From Mesorhizobium mediterraneum (GTDB lineage Bacteria; Pseudomonadota; Alphaproteobacteria; Rhizobiales; Rhizobiaceae), in NCBI RefSeq assembly GCF_002284565.1, contig NZ_NPKI01000011.1, positions 476,756-540,755 of the forward strand: a DNA stretch of 64,000 bases. The letters are read 5' to 3'. Shown here in pieces: positions 24,769-32,167 of this stretch. The notes under the pieces are model-generated. The model did not search any database, was not told where the DNA came from, and saw only the letters and a program-made list of their open reading frames with translations. The position numbers were made by a program, and so were the translations under genes. Each line of letters begins with the position of its first letter. The stretch's first letter is position 1.

Positions 24769-25902
24769 ATGACGGCATCCTGGAGATTTTCGACCTTGGC
24801 GGATCGCCATCGCGCGCTCGGTTCGAAGCTCGAAGACTGGAGCGGGATGGGCACCGCCTGGACCTACGACAAGGACGCCGACGAGGAATACATCGCCATC
24901 CGCACCAAAGCCGGGCTGATGGACGTGTCGGGCCTGAAGAAGGTCCACATCACCGGGCCGCATGCCTCGCATCTGATCGACCTGGCGACGACGCGCGACG
25001 TCGAGAAAATATATCCTGGCAAGTCGGCCTATGCCTGCATGCTCAACGAGGCGGGAAAATTCACCGACGACTGCATCCTCTACCGCACCGGTCCGAATGC
25101 CTGGATGGTCGTGCATGGTTCGGGCACCGGCCATGAGGAGTTGCAACGCGCCGCGATGGGCCGCGATGTCTCGCTGCGCTTCGACGACAATCTGCACGAC
25201 CTTTCGCTGCAGGGGCCGACAGCCGTCGACTATCTGGCAAAGCATGTCCCCGGCATTCGCGACCTCGCCTATTTCCATCACATGCAGACCCGGCTGTTCG
25301 GATTTCCGGTGATGATCTCGCGCACCGGCTACACCGGCGAACGCGGCTACGAGATCTTCTGCCGCGGCCAGGATGCCGGCACGATCTGGGACACCATTCT
25401 CGACGAGGGCAAGAGCGCCGGCATCATTCCGTGCCGGTTCACCACGCTCGATATGCTGCGCGTCGAGAGCTATCTCTTGTTCTACCCCTACGACAATTCG
25501 CAGAAATATCCGTTCGAGAACGAAGGCCCCGGCGATACGCTGTGGGAACTCGGCCTCGATTTCACCGTCAGCCCCGGCAAGACAGGCTTTCGCGGCGCCG
25601 AGGAGCACTACCGCCTCAAGGGCAGGGAGCGCTTCAAGATCTTCGGCGTGCTGCTCGAAGGCAAGGAGCCGGCCGACGAGGGCGCGCCGGTCTATCGCGA
25701 CGGCAAAAAGGTCGGCGTGGTGACCTGCGCCATGTATTCGCCGCTGGTCAAGAAATCGATGGGCATCGCCCGGCTCGACGTCGACTGCGCCGTCCAGGGC
25801 ACCAGGCTCGAGATCTGCAACAAGAGCGGCGCCATCAGCGCGACGGCTGAGCCGCTTCCGTTCGATGATCCGAAGAAGACCAAGCGCACGGCGAAAGGCT
25901 GA
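24769..25902 (+). CDS. dmmD: Dimethylamine monooxygenase-associated GcvT-like protein
   Basis: 377 aa, a complete GcvT/DmdA-type aminomethyltransferase fold. Motifs include MDVSGLKKVHITGPHA near the N-terminus, the SRTGYTGERGYEIF folate-site segment and a C-terminal CAMYSPLVKKSMGIA. It starts the plus-strand dmm operon and likely takes the formaldehyde from dimethylamine demethylation onto tetrahydrofolate. The ATG at 24769 follows GAGGAGA by about 10 bp; earlier in-frame Met codons lack a site. The dmmDABC order matches marine bacteria, and a GcvT-like subunit is, as I recall, part of the Pseudomonas mendocina heme-dependent oxidative demethylase. The letter D is given by position. Confidence 0.82.
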   Translation: MTASWRFSTLADRHRALGSKLEDWSGMGTAWTYDKDADEEYIAIRTKAGLMDVSGLKKVHITGPHASHLIDLATTRDVEKIYPGKSAYACMLNEAGKFTDDCILYRTGPNAWMVVHGSGTGHEELQRAAMGRDVSLRFDDNLHDLSLQGPTAVDYLAKHVPGIRDLAYFHHMQTRLFGFPVMISRTGYTGERGYEIFCRGQDAGTIWDTILDEGKSAGIIPCRFTTLDMLRVESYLLFYPYDNSQKYPFENEGPGDTLWELGLDFTVSPGKTGFRGAEEHYRLKGRERFKIFGVLLEGKEPADEGAPVYRDGKKVGVVTCAMYSPLVKKSMGIARLDVDCAVQGTRLEICNKSGAISATAEPLPFDDPKKTKRTAKG

Positions 25903-25916
25903 GGCATACTGAGAGG

Positions 25917-26513
25917 ATGGCAGCGAAAAGCATCATCAGCCGGCCGGTCTATGCGACCCTGTCTCCCCAACCCGGCAAGCACCATCTTTTCGTGGCGGAT
26001 GCAGAAGGTGCGCTGGCGATAACGGATCTGGCACCCAAGGTGCCCGATGGTTTCTTTGCCGATGCGCACATCATCTTCATCCCCGGCAATGAGGGCAAGC
26101 ATGTCGCCGCCCTTGAGGCGCTGAAGCCGGCGCAACTCTACCAGGGACCTTCCTTTGCCAGCGCCTTGCCGCGGCTGAAGCAGACCCTTGCCAACGCCCA
26201 CATGGGCCTGCGCCTCTATCTCGCCGGCACCGAGGGGCTAATCGGCCAAGCCATGCAGGCGGCGCTCGAAGCCGGTATCGACCATACCTCGATCCAGACC
26301 GAGCACCGCGGCTCGCTGGCGCGCCGCATGCAGTGCGTTCACTGCAAGGGCATCACCGAGAACGTCACGACGCAGCCGGCAACCTGTTCGCATTGCGGCC
26401 TGCTTCTTCTGGTACGCGATCACTATTCCAGGCGCCTCGCGGCATTCCAGGGCGTCTGCATCAATGCGGAAGACCGCAGCGAAATTCCTCCGGCGGAGGA
26501 GATCTTTCGATGA
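25917..26513 (+). CDS. dmmA: Dimethylamine monooxygenase subunit DmmA (zinc-ribbon protein)
   Basis: 198 aa. An N-terminal alpha/beta region is followed by a C-terminal zinc ribbon with Cys140, Cys143, Cys157 and Cys160 (CVHC...CSHC). The tail EIPPAEEIFR is acidic. It is a subunit of the oxygenase that converts dimethylamine to methylamine and formaldehyde; its exact part is not clear from sequence. It begins 14 bp after dmmD with GAGAGG in front of the ATG, and its TGA stop overlaps the dmmB ATG (ATGA), so the subunits are made together. Family recognition is from the zinc ribbon plus operon position. Confidence 0.82.
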   Translation: MAAKSIISRPVYATLSPQPGKHHLFVADAEGALAITDLAPKVPDGFFADAHIIFIPGNEGKHVAALEALKPAQLYQGPSFASALPRLKQTLANAHMGLRLYLAGTEGLIGQAMQAALEAGIDHTSIQTEHRGSLARRMQCVHCKGITENVTTQPATCSHCGLLLLVRDHYSRRLAAFQGVCINAEDRSEIPPAEEIFR

Positions 26514-27475
26514 GCACCGGCACTACCAAGCTTGACGTCGTGGTGAGCGATGTCGTTCCGGTCAACGAATTGGTGACGCGCTTCCATTTCCGCAGGCGTG
26601 ACGGGCAGCTGCTGCCGACGTTCTCCGGCGGCGCCCATGTCGTCGTCGAAATGCGCGACGGCGAGCGGACCAGGCTCAATCCCTATTCGCTGATGGGCTC
26701 GCCGCTCGATACGCGCGAATACACGATCTCGGTGCGCCGCGACGATGTCGGCCGCGGCGGCTCGCTGTTCATGCACAGGAATGTCAGGCCCGGCATGGAG
26801 ATGGTGATCAGCTATCCGGTCAATCTGTTCTCGCTCGATTTGCGCGCCAGGAAGCATCTGATGCTGGCGGGAGGCATCGGCATCACGCCGTTCATGGCGC
26901 AGACCGCGCAGCTGGCGGCGGATGGCGGCAATTTCGAGCTGCACTACACCTGCCGCACCGCCTCGCTCGGCACCTATGCCGATGTGCTCAGAGAGCGTTA
27001 CGACCGCCGGGTCAGGCTCTACCACGACGACCGCGACGAGCGCATCGAGCTAGATCGGCTGCTGTCGTCGCAGCCGCTCGGCACGCATCTCTATGTCTGC
27101 GGTCCGTCCGGCATGATCGACTGGGTGCGCGACCGTGCCGCCGCGCTCGGCTGGCCGGCGGAAACCGTGCATTTCGAGCATTTCGCAGCCCCCCAGCCCG
27201 GCGCCCCATTCGACGTGACGCTGGCTGTCAGCGGCAAGACGATCCGCGTCGGCGAGCAGCAGAGCCTGCTTGAGGCGGTCGAGGCCGCCGGCGTCGATCC
27301 GCCCTATCTCTGCCGCGGCGGCGTCTGCGGCCAGTGCGAAACCAACGTCATTTCTTCAGACGGCAAATTCATTCACAACGACCACTGGCTGAGCGAGGAA
27401 GAGCATCGTTGCGGCAAGAAGATCATGCCCTGCGTCTCGCGCTTCGAGGGCAGGTCGCTGGTTCTGGAAAGATAG
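26510..27475 (+). CDS. dmmB: Dimethylamine monooxygenase reductase subunit
   Basis: 321 aa PDR/VanB-type reductase. Parts in order: FMN-binding barrel with RLNPYSLMGSP (56-65), NAD(P)-binding domain with MLAGGIGITPFM (118-129) and YVCGPSGM, and a C-terminal plant-type 2Fe-2S ferredoxin with Cys268, Cys273, Cys276 and Cys308. It carries electrons from NAD(P)H to the heme subunit. The start at 26510 overlaps the dmmA stop (ATGA); the longer frame to 26333 runs through the zinc ribbon of dmmA and is a shadow. It is followed by dmmC in the same frame after a TAG stop and GGAGG. Confidence 0.9.
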   Translation: MSTGTTKLDVVVSDVVPVNELVTRFHFRRRDGQLLPTFSGGAHVVVEMRDGERTRLNPYSLMGSPLDTREYTISVRRDDVGRGGSLFMHRNVRPGMEMVISYPVNLFSLDLRARKHLMLAGGIGITPFMAQTAQLAADGGNFELHYTCRTASLGTYADVLRERYDRRVRLYHDDRDERIELDRLLSSQPLGTHLYVCGPSGMIDWVRDRAAALGWPAETVHFEHFAAPQPGAPFDVTLAVSGKTIRVGEQQSLLEAVEAAGVDPPYLCRGGVCGQCETNVISSDGKFIHNDHWLSEEEHRCGKKIMPCVSRFEGRSLVLER

Positions 27476-27484
27476 GAGGCGAGC

Positions 27485-28525
27485 CTGGGCATCACCTTTC
27501 GCAAGGAAACGTTCCGCGACGACTTCACCTTCAAGAACAGCCCGGAGCACATCAGGCGGTTTCCGTTCCCGTTCCACGAAGACAGCTACATGTATGCGGT
27601 CAACATCGAGCCTCATGTTCTGGGGCCGAAGGGCAGCGTGCTCGAAAACCTGATCGACGTCGACGAGCACTATGTCGCCGAGATGCAGGACCGCGCGCTG
27701 GTGCTCGCCGAGGACCCGCTGCGCTGTCAGTCGCTGCCGCACATGACGCTGGCCGGCTGGGACCTGCTCGAACTTCTGATGGAACAGCAGGCGCTGGGCT
27801 ATCCCGAGCATTTCACGCTGACGCGCGACGGTGACCGCTGGCGCTGGATCAACCGGCCGCTCGGCATAGACGACACCTTCACCTTTGGCGACGTGTCGAC
27901 ACTGCCCTATGGGCCGATGGAATACATCACGCGCCAGAGCCAGGGCGATTTCTGCATCCTCGACCAGCGCGACGGCAATCTGTGGATGGACGCCGGCATG
28001 GTCACCACCCAGGCCGACTGGTCGCTGGATTTCGATATCGGCATGAACTTCTTCGAATGGCACGCGCCAGTGCCGCTGGCGCATGAGAAGGGCATATTCG
28101 TCCGGGCGCTGAAGTTCCTTACCAACATCCAGCAAGGCAAGCCGGCGCGCCGCCTGAACTGGACGATGACCGTCAATCCGCGCCTCGACACCAGTCCGGA
28201 AAATTATCACAAATGGGGACCGGACCGGACGACGGTGACGCCCGAAAACGTCGGCGACAAGGTCCATCTGCGCGTCGAATTGCAGAGCTTCTGGCGGCTG
28301 CCGCGCTCGAACGGCATCGTCTTCCCGATCCGCTGTTATCTGATCAAGATGGACGAGCTAGTGACGCAGCCGAAATGGGCAAGGCGCCTGCATCGCGTCA
28401 TCCGCGACCTGCCCGAGGAACTCGTCAATTACAAAGGCCTGACGCGCTATCGGCCGACGCTGCTCGAGTGGCTGTCGAAGCTGGATGATGGCAGCCCGAC
28501 GTCAGCAGGCTTCGGGCCGGACTGA
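27485..28525 (+). CDS. dmmC: Heme-dependent oxidative N-demethylase subunit (DUF3445), CTG start
   Basis: 346 aa as given. This is the heme/PAS-type catalytic subunit of dimethylamine monooxygenase (DUF3445, HODM alpha-like), with FPFPFHEDSYMY near the N-terminus and RQSQGDFCILD, VTTQADWS and RTTVTPEN further on. The conserved N-terminal part (FRKETFRDDFTF) begins before the first ATG, which is at 27590. In frame there is only CTG at 27485, 5 bp after a perfect GGAGG and right behind the dmmB stop (27473-27475, same frame). I therefore place the start at CTG; the ATG at 27590 would remove 35 residues. A sequence error or an unusual start are the alternatives. The operon ends here, facing the XRE gene. 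Confidence 0.85.
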   Translation: MGITFRKETFRDDFTFKNSPEHIRRFPFPFHEDSYMYAVNIEPHVLGPKGSVLENLIDVDEHYVAEMQDRALVLAEDPLRCQSLPHMTLAGWDLLELLMEQQALGYPEHFTLTRDGDRWRWINRPLGIDDTFTFGDVSTLPYGPMEYITRQSQGDFCILDQRDGNLWMDAGMVTTQADWSLDFDIGMNFFEWHAPVPLAHEKGIFVRALKFLTNIQQGKPARRLNWTMTVNPRLDTSPENYHKWGPDRTTVTPENVGDKVHLRVELQSFWRLPRSNGIVFPIRCYLIKMDELVTQPKWARRLHRVIRDLPEELVNYKGLTRYRPTLLEWLSKLDDGSPTSAGFGPD

Positions 28526-28549
28526 CTGCTGCCGTCGCCGAAGCTGCCA

Positions 28550-28572
28550 ATCTCCCCCACGAGGGGGGAGAT
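28550..28572. repeat. Short inverted repeat between dmmC and XRE regulator
   Basis: ATCTCCCCC pairs with GGGGGAGAT around a short loop. It resembles half of the larger element at 43535-43690 and lies in the 54 bp between the convergent dmmC and XRE genes, where it could act as a bidirectional terminator. Confidence 0.55.
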
Positions 28573-28579
28573 CGAACTC

Positions 28580-29290
28580 TCACCCCGCACTACTTTGCGG
28601 ATAGCAAATGATCGAGAGATAGCGCATCGGCAGTTGCGTCAGCACTTCCGGTCCGTGCGGCGCATCCGCGTCGAAGAACAGGCTGTCGCCGGGCTTCATT
28701 GGGTAGAGATTGCTGCCGTGCCGGTAAACGACCTCGCCCTCGAGCATGTAGAGAAACTCCATGCCTTCATGCTGGAAGGTCGGAAACACATCGGAATCCT
28801 CGGTCAGCGTGATCAGATAGGGCTCGACGACAACGCCGCTGGTGTTCGAGCCGATATGGCCGAGCAGATTATACTGGTGGCCGGCGCGCGTGCCGCGGCG
28901 CTCGACATCGAGCCCTTCGCCGGCCTTGACGAAGACGGCGCTGCGCTCTTCCTCGAAGCGGCGAAAGAAAGCGGTGACCGGAACGCCGAGCGCTCGTGAC
29001 AGCGCCTGCAATGTCGTCAGCGACGGCGAGGTGATGCCGTTTTCGATCTTCGACAGCATGCCAAGCGAAATGTCGGTGGCAGCCGCAAGATCGGCGACGG
29101 TGATGCCGAGTTTTTTGCGAAACGCCCGCACCTCGCGGCCGATCGCCACCTCCAGGACTTTTTCGCGGATATCGCGAACGGCGTGCGGGTCCTGGGTCAG
29201 TGGCGTCCGGATCGTTGCCACGCCCTTCGGCGATGGCTTGGTCTTGGCGGGGGCTGCCCCATTCCTGAAATTGGAAGCTTTCTTCGCCAT
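28580..29290 (-). CDS. XRE family regulator with C-terminal cupin domain
   Basis: 236 aa. After a Lys/Pro-rich leader there is an HTH at about 49-105 (REVRAFRKKLGITVADLA ... GMLSKIENG), then a cupin sensor domain from about 140 to the end (FQHEGMEFLYMLEGEV, GDSLFFDADAPHGPE). Regulators of this class (PuuR/SutR-like) often control amine or amino-acid catabolism. It is divergent from tmm and convergent with dmmC, so it sits between two steps of the same pathway and is the best local candidate for their regulator. A small palindrome lies 30-44 bp upstream of its start. The ligand is unknown. Confidence 0.88.
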   Translation of the reverse strand: MAKKASNFRNGAAPAKTKPSPKGVATIRTPLTQDPHAVRDIREKVLEVAIGREVRAFRKKLGITVADLAAATDISLGMLSKIENGITSPSLTTLQALSRALGVPVTAFFRRFEEERSAVFVKAGEGLDVERRGTRAGHQYNLLGHIGSNTSGVVVEPYLITLTEDSDVFPTFQHEGMEFLYMLEGEVVYRHGSNLYPMKPGDSLFFDADAPHGPEVLTQLPMRYLSIICYPQSSAG

Positions 29291-29319
29291 GTCGCCACCC
29301 CGGGGTTTTGCGGATTTAT

Positions 29320-29334
29320 TTCACTCACGGTGAA
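29320..29334. promoter_or_regulatory. Candidate operator in XRE-tmm divergent region
   Basis: TTCAC-TCACG-GTGAA is an exact 5-bp-arm palindrome in the 257 bp between the divergent XRE and tmm genes, close to the XRE start. It suits an autoregulatory XRE site, but the motif is short and no second full copy is obvious. Confidence 0.35.
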
Positions 29335-29469
29335 CATATTCGGTGCCGATACAGGAGCGCAACCGCCACACAACGATCCACGATCGATTTGTTTGTTTTC
29401 CAATACCCACGACGATCAGGTTTCGCTGAAATCCGGCCCGGCGAAAACGAGGTTTCGCAACAAGGCCTG

Positions 29470-29497
29470 TTGACAGCATCGAAGGGGCAATTACTGT
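29470..29497 (+). promoter_or_regulatory. Possible sigma-70 promoter of tmm
   Basis: A perfect TTGACA (29470-29475) is followed after 16 bp by TACTGT, a fair -10 element, about 50 bp before the tmm start codon. Confidence 0.35.
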
Positions 29498-29547
29498 CCT
29501 GTCAGTGAAATTTGTTTCGTTAGAGAAATGAGATCGGGAGGCCCGCA

Positions 29548-30906
29548 ATGAAAAGTCGTGTTGCCGTCATTGGGGCCGGACCTTCCGGCATGGCCCAGCT
29601 TCGAGCCTTCAAGTCGGCTGCCGACAAGGGCGCGGACATCCCGGAAATCGTCTGCTTCGAAAAGCAGTCCGACTGGGGCGGCCTGTGGAATTACACCTGG
29701 CGCACCGGCCTCGATGAGCATGGCGACCCGGTGCATGGCTCGATGTACCGTTACCTCTGGTCGAACGGACCGAAGGAATGCCTCGAATTCGCCGACTATA
29801 CGTTCGAGGAGCATTTCGGCCGGCCGATCGGCTCCTATCCGCCGCGCGCCGTGCTGTGGGACTACATCAAGGGCCGCGTCGAAAAATCCGGCGTGCGCAA
29901 ATGGGTGCGCTTCAACAGCCCGGTGCGCATGGTGACCTTCTCCGACGCGACGAAAAAGTTCACCGTCACCGCGCATGACCGCGCCAACGACATCACCTAT
30001 TCGGAGGAGTTCGACAACGTCGTCGTTGCCTCCGGGCATTTTTCCGTGCCCAACGTCCCCTATTTCGAGGGCTTCTCGAGCTTCAATGGCCGCATCCTGC
30101 ACAGCCACGATTTCCGCGACGCCATGGAATTCAAGGGCAAAGACATATTGATCATCGGCCGCTCCTATTCGGCCGAGGATATTGGCTCGCAATGCTACAA
30201 ATACGGCGCGAAATCGATCACCTCCAGCTACCGCTCGAAGCCGATGGGCTTCAAATGGCCGGAGAATTGGAAGGAAGTGCCGCTGCTGCAGAAGGTCATC
30301 GGCAAGACCGCGCATTTCAAGGGCGGCAGCACGAGGGATGTCGACGCCATCATCCTGTGCACCGGCTACCTGCACGCCTTCCCGTTCCTCACCGAGGATC
30401 TGAAGCTCAAGACCGCCAACCGCATGTGGCCGGACGGGCTCTACGAGGGCGTCGTCTGGGAGAAGAACCCGCGGCTGTCCTATATCGGCATGCAGGACCA
30501 GTTCTACACCTTCAACATGTTCGACGCGCAGGCCTGGTTCGCCCGCGATGTCATCATGGGCCGCATCAAGCTGCCTTCGGCCGAGGCGATGGCGGAACAC
30601 GGCAGGAAGTGGCGGGCGCGCGAGGAAACGCTGGAAGACGCCGAGCAGATGATCTGGTTCCAGGGCGACTACACCAAGGAGCTGATGGAGCAGACCGACT
30701 ATCCCGGCTTCGACGTCGAGGCTGTCAACCAGACCTTCATGGAGTGGGAGCACCACAAGGTGGAAGACATTATGAGCTTCCGCGACCACGCCTACCGCTC
30801 GCTGATGACCGGCACGATGGCGCCGCTGCACCATACGCCGTGGCTGCAGGCGATGGACGATTCGATGGAGAGCTATCTGGAGGTGAAAGGGGTGGCGGCG
30901 GAATAG
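29548..30906 (+). CDS. tmm: Trimethylamine monooxygenase (flavin-containing)
   Basis: 452 aa class B flavin monooxygenase that oxidises trimethylamine to TMAO with NADPH and O2. The FAD motif GAGPSG is at 9-14, the FMO fingerprint [11 protein letters not shown] at 179-189, and the NADPH motif GRSYSA at 204-209. Tyr207, Asp317 and Trp400 agree with positions I recall as functional in bacterial Tmm (from memory, not checked). [14 protein letters not shown] and [17 protein letters not shown] are typical of Tmm rather than other FMOs. GGGAGG precedes the ATG. The gene is monocistronic between the XRE gene and a repeat region. Tmm can also oxidise other small amines, sulfides and indole, so a wider role is possible. 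Confidence 0.95.
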   Translation: MKSRVAVIGAGPSGMAQLRAFKSAADKGADIPEIVCFEKQSDWGGLWNYTWRTGLDEHGDPVHGSMYRYLWSNGPKECLEFADYTFEEHFGRPIGSYPPRAVLWDYIKGRVEKSGVRKWVRFNSPVRMVTFSDATKKFTVTAHDRANDITYSEEFDNVVVASGHFSVPNVPYFEGFSSFNGRILHSHDFRDAMEFKGKDILIIGRSYSAEDIGSQCYKYGAKSITSSYRSKPMGFKWPENWKEVPLLQKVIGKTAHFKGGSTRDVDAIILCTGYLHAFPFLTEDLKLKTANRMWPDGLYEGVVWEKNPRLSYIGMQDQFYTFNMFDAQAWFARDVIMGRIKLPSAEAMAEHGRKWRAREETLEDAEQMIWFQGDYTKELMEQTDYPGFDVEAVNQTFMEWEHHKVEDIMSFRDHAYRSLMTGTMAPLHHTPWLQAMDDSMESYLEVKGVAAE

Positions 30907-30990
30907 CGACTTCCTCGCGGGGTCGGACTGCATGACAGCCTGCCAGCTTGCAACCCATCGAACCGTCAAATCCTCTATGCAGAGGGTCTA

Positions 30991-31092
30991 GTTAAGGCGC
31001 TTCGCGTTTGGATGGATTTATGCGACGCGCTTTAAGTTCTTTTTATGCATGTCGTTACCGCAAACCCGCTGCGCACTTTTGCGCGACATGCA
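30991..31092. repeat. Two palindromic intergenic repeats after tmm
   Basis: The first unit (30991-31034) has GTTAAGGCGC...GCGCTTTAA arms and resembles the element at 46803-46860. The second (31046-31092) has TGCATGTCG/CGACATGCA arms around a CGCAAA...TTTGCG stem. They fill most of the 186 bp between tmm and the convergent serine hydrolase gene and could terminate both transcripts. Confidence 0.7.
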
Positions 31093-32118
31093 TTACTTGC
31101 TGCGGGCCTCGCGCACGTCTTTCGTCGCCTCAATGATCCGCTCGAGCAAGGCATGGAGATCGTCGCGGTGGCCGCTGCGGCCTGCGGGGCCGTCTTCATC
31201 GGATGTCATGACCACGGTCAGCGCGCGCCCGGGCACAACATAGACCATCTGCCCGCCATACCCCCACCCGTAGAAGACCGCTTCGCCCGCGATCTGACGG
31301 ATGAACCAACCATAGCCATAACCGTCACCGGTGAAACGGGAGGCGGTGCGTGGCTGCCAGGAGAGCTTGATCCAATCGGCCGGCACGAGCTGCCGCCCGC
31401 CGCGGCTCATCCCGCCGCTGCGGTAGAGCTCGCCAAAGGCGAGCAGCGAGCGCGGGCTCATGGCCATCTGGTTGCCGCCGAGATAGATGCCCTGTGGGTC
31501 CCGGTCCCAGGCGGCGACGGAAAAGCCCTCCTGCGGCCCCAGCCATTCGCGTGCCAGTTCCAGCGTTGAGCGGCCGGTCCGGCGCGTCAGGATCGCCGAA
31601 AGGAGATGGGTCGAGCCGGTGGAATAGAGCATGGTACCGCCCGGTTCGTCGTCGAAGGGCATGGCGAGCGCTGCCCGCACCCAGTTGTCGCTTGCCACCC
31701 AGCGCCCGTAGTTTGGGCCGGAGGTCCGACCCAGCCCTGCTTGCATGGAAAGCAGATGACCGATCGTAACCTGCTGGAGCCGCGGATCCACGTCGGCGGG
31801 CAGGTCGGCCTGAAGAAGCGGAGCGATCTTCTGGTCAATGCCTTGGAGCATGCCCTTGTCGATGGCGATGCCGACGAGTGCGGAGATGATCGACTTGGAG
31901 GCGGATTTTATGTTTGCCGGACGTGCCGGAGAGTGGCCGCGATAGCCACGTTCCGCCACCACCGCGCCCTCATGCGCGATGGCAACCGTGCGCAGCGGCG
32001 TCAGGCGCTCGGCCTCATCAAAGAGCTTTTCAAGCCGCTCCTCCAGGCCATCCGCACCGTGAGCAGCGACGGAAAGGATGAGGAGGAAAGCTAGAATCAC
32101 TGTGGGGCGCTTCAGCAT
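31093..32118 (-). CDS. Serine hydrolase of the class C beta-lactamase family
   Basis: 341 aa. An N-terminal signal peptide (LAFLLILSVAAHGADG) predicts export. The catalytic SxxK is in KSASKSIISALV, and a YSTGSTHLL segment supplies the Tyr-containing second motif. Such proteins are D-alanyl-D-alanine peptidases, esterases or amide hydrolases rather than true antibiotic-resistance lactamases in most cases. It lies between tmm and the TMAO transporter but nothing links it to amine metabolism. It is 49 bp downstream of tmoV on the same strand and may be read through from that operon. Substrate unknown. Confidence 0.85.
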   Translation of the reverse strand: MLKRPTVILAFLLILSVAAHGADGLEERLEKLFDEAERLTPLRTVAIAHEGAVVAERGYRGHSPARPANIKSASKSIISALVGIAIDKGMLQGIDQKIAPLLQADLPADVDPRLQQVTIGHLLSMQAGLGRTSGPNYGRWVASDNWVRAALAMPFDDEPGGTMLYSTGSTHLLSAILTRRTGRSTLELAREWLGPQEGFSVAAWDRDPQGIYLGGNQMAMSPRSLLAFGELYRSGGMSRGGRQLVPADWIKLSWQPRTASRFTGDGYGYGWFIRQIAGEAVFYGWGYGGQMVYVVPGRALTVVMTSDEDGPAGRSGHRDDLHALLERIIEATKDVREARSK

Positions 32119-32167
32119 GGAGCCAGCTTGGGATGCATTTTGGGCAAGACGAAGGTGGGGCGCGATC

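Noticed and set aside
31093..32118. Antibiotic-resistance beta-lactamase
   Set aside because: Only the SxxK core and general fold features are seen; most proteins of this type in soil bacteria are peptidases or esterases, and no resistance context exists.
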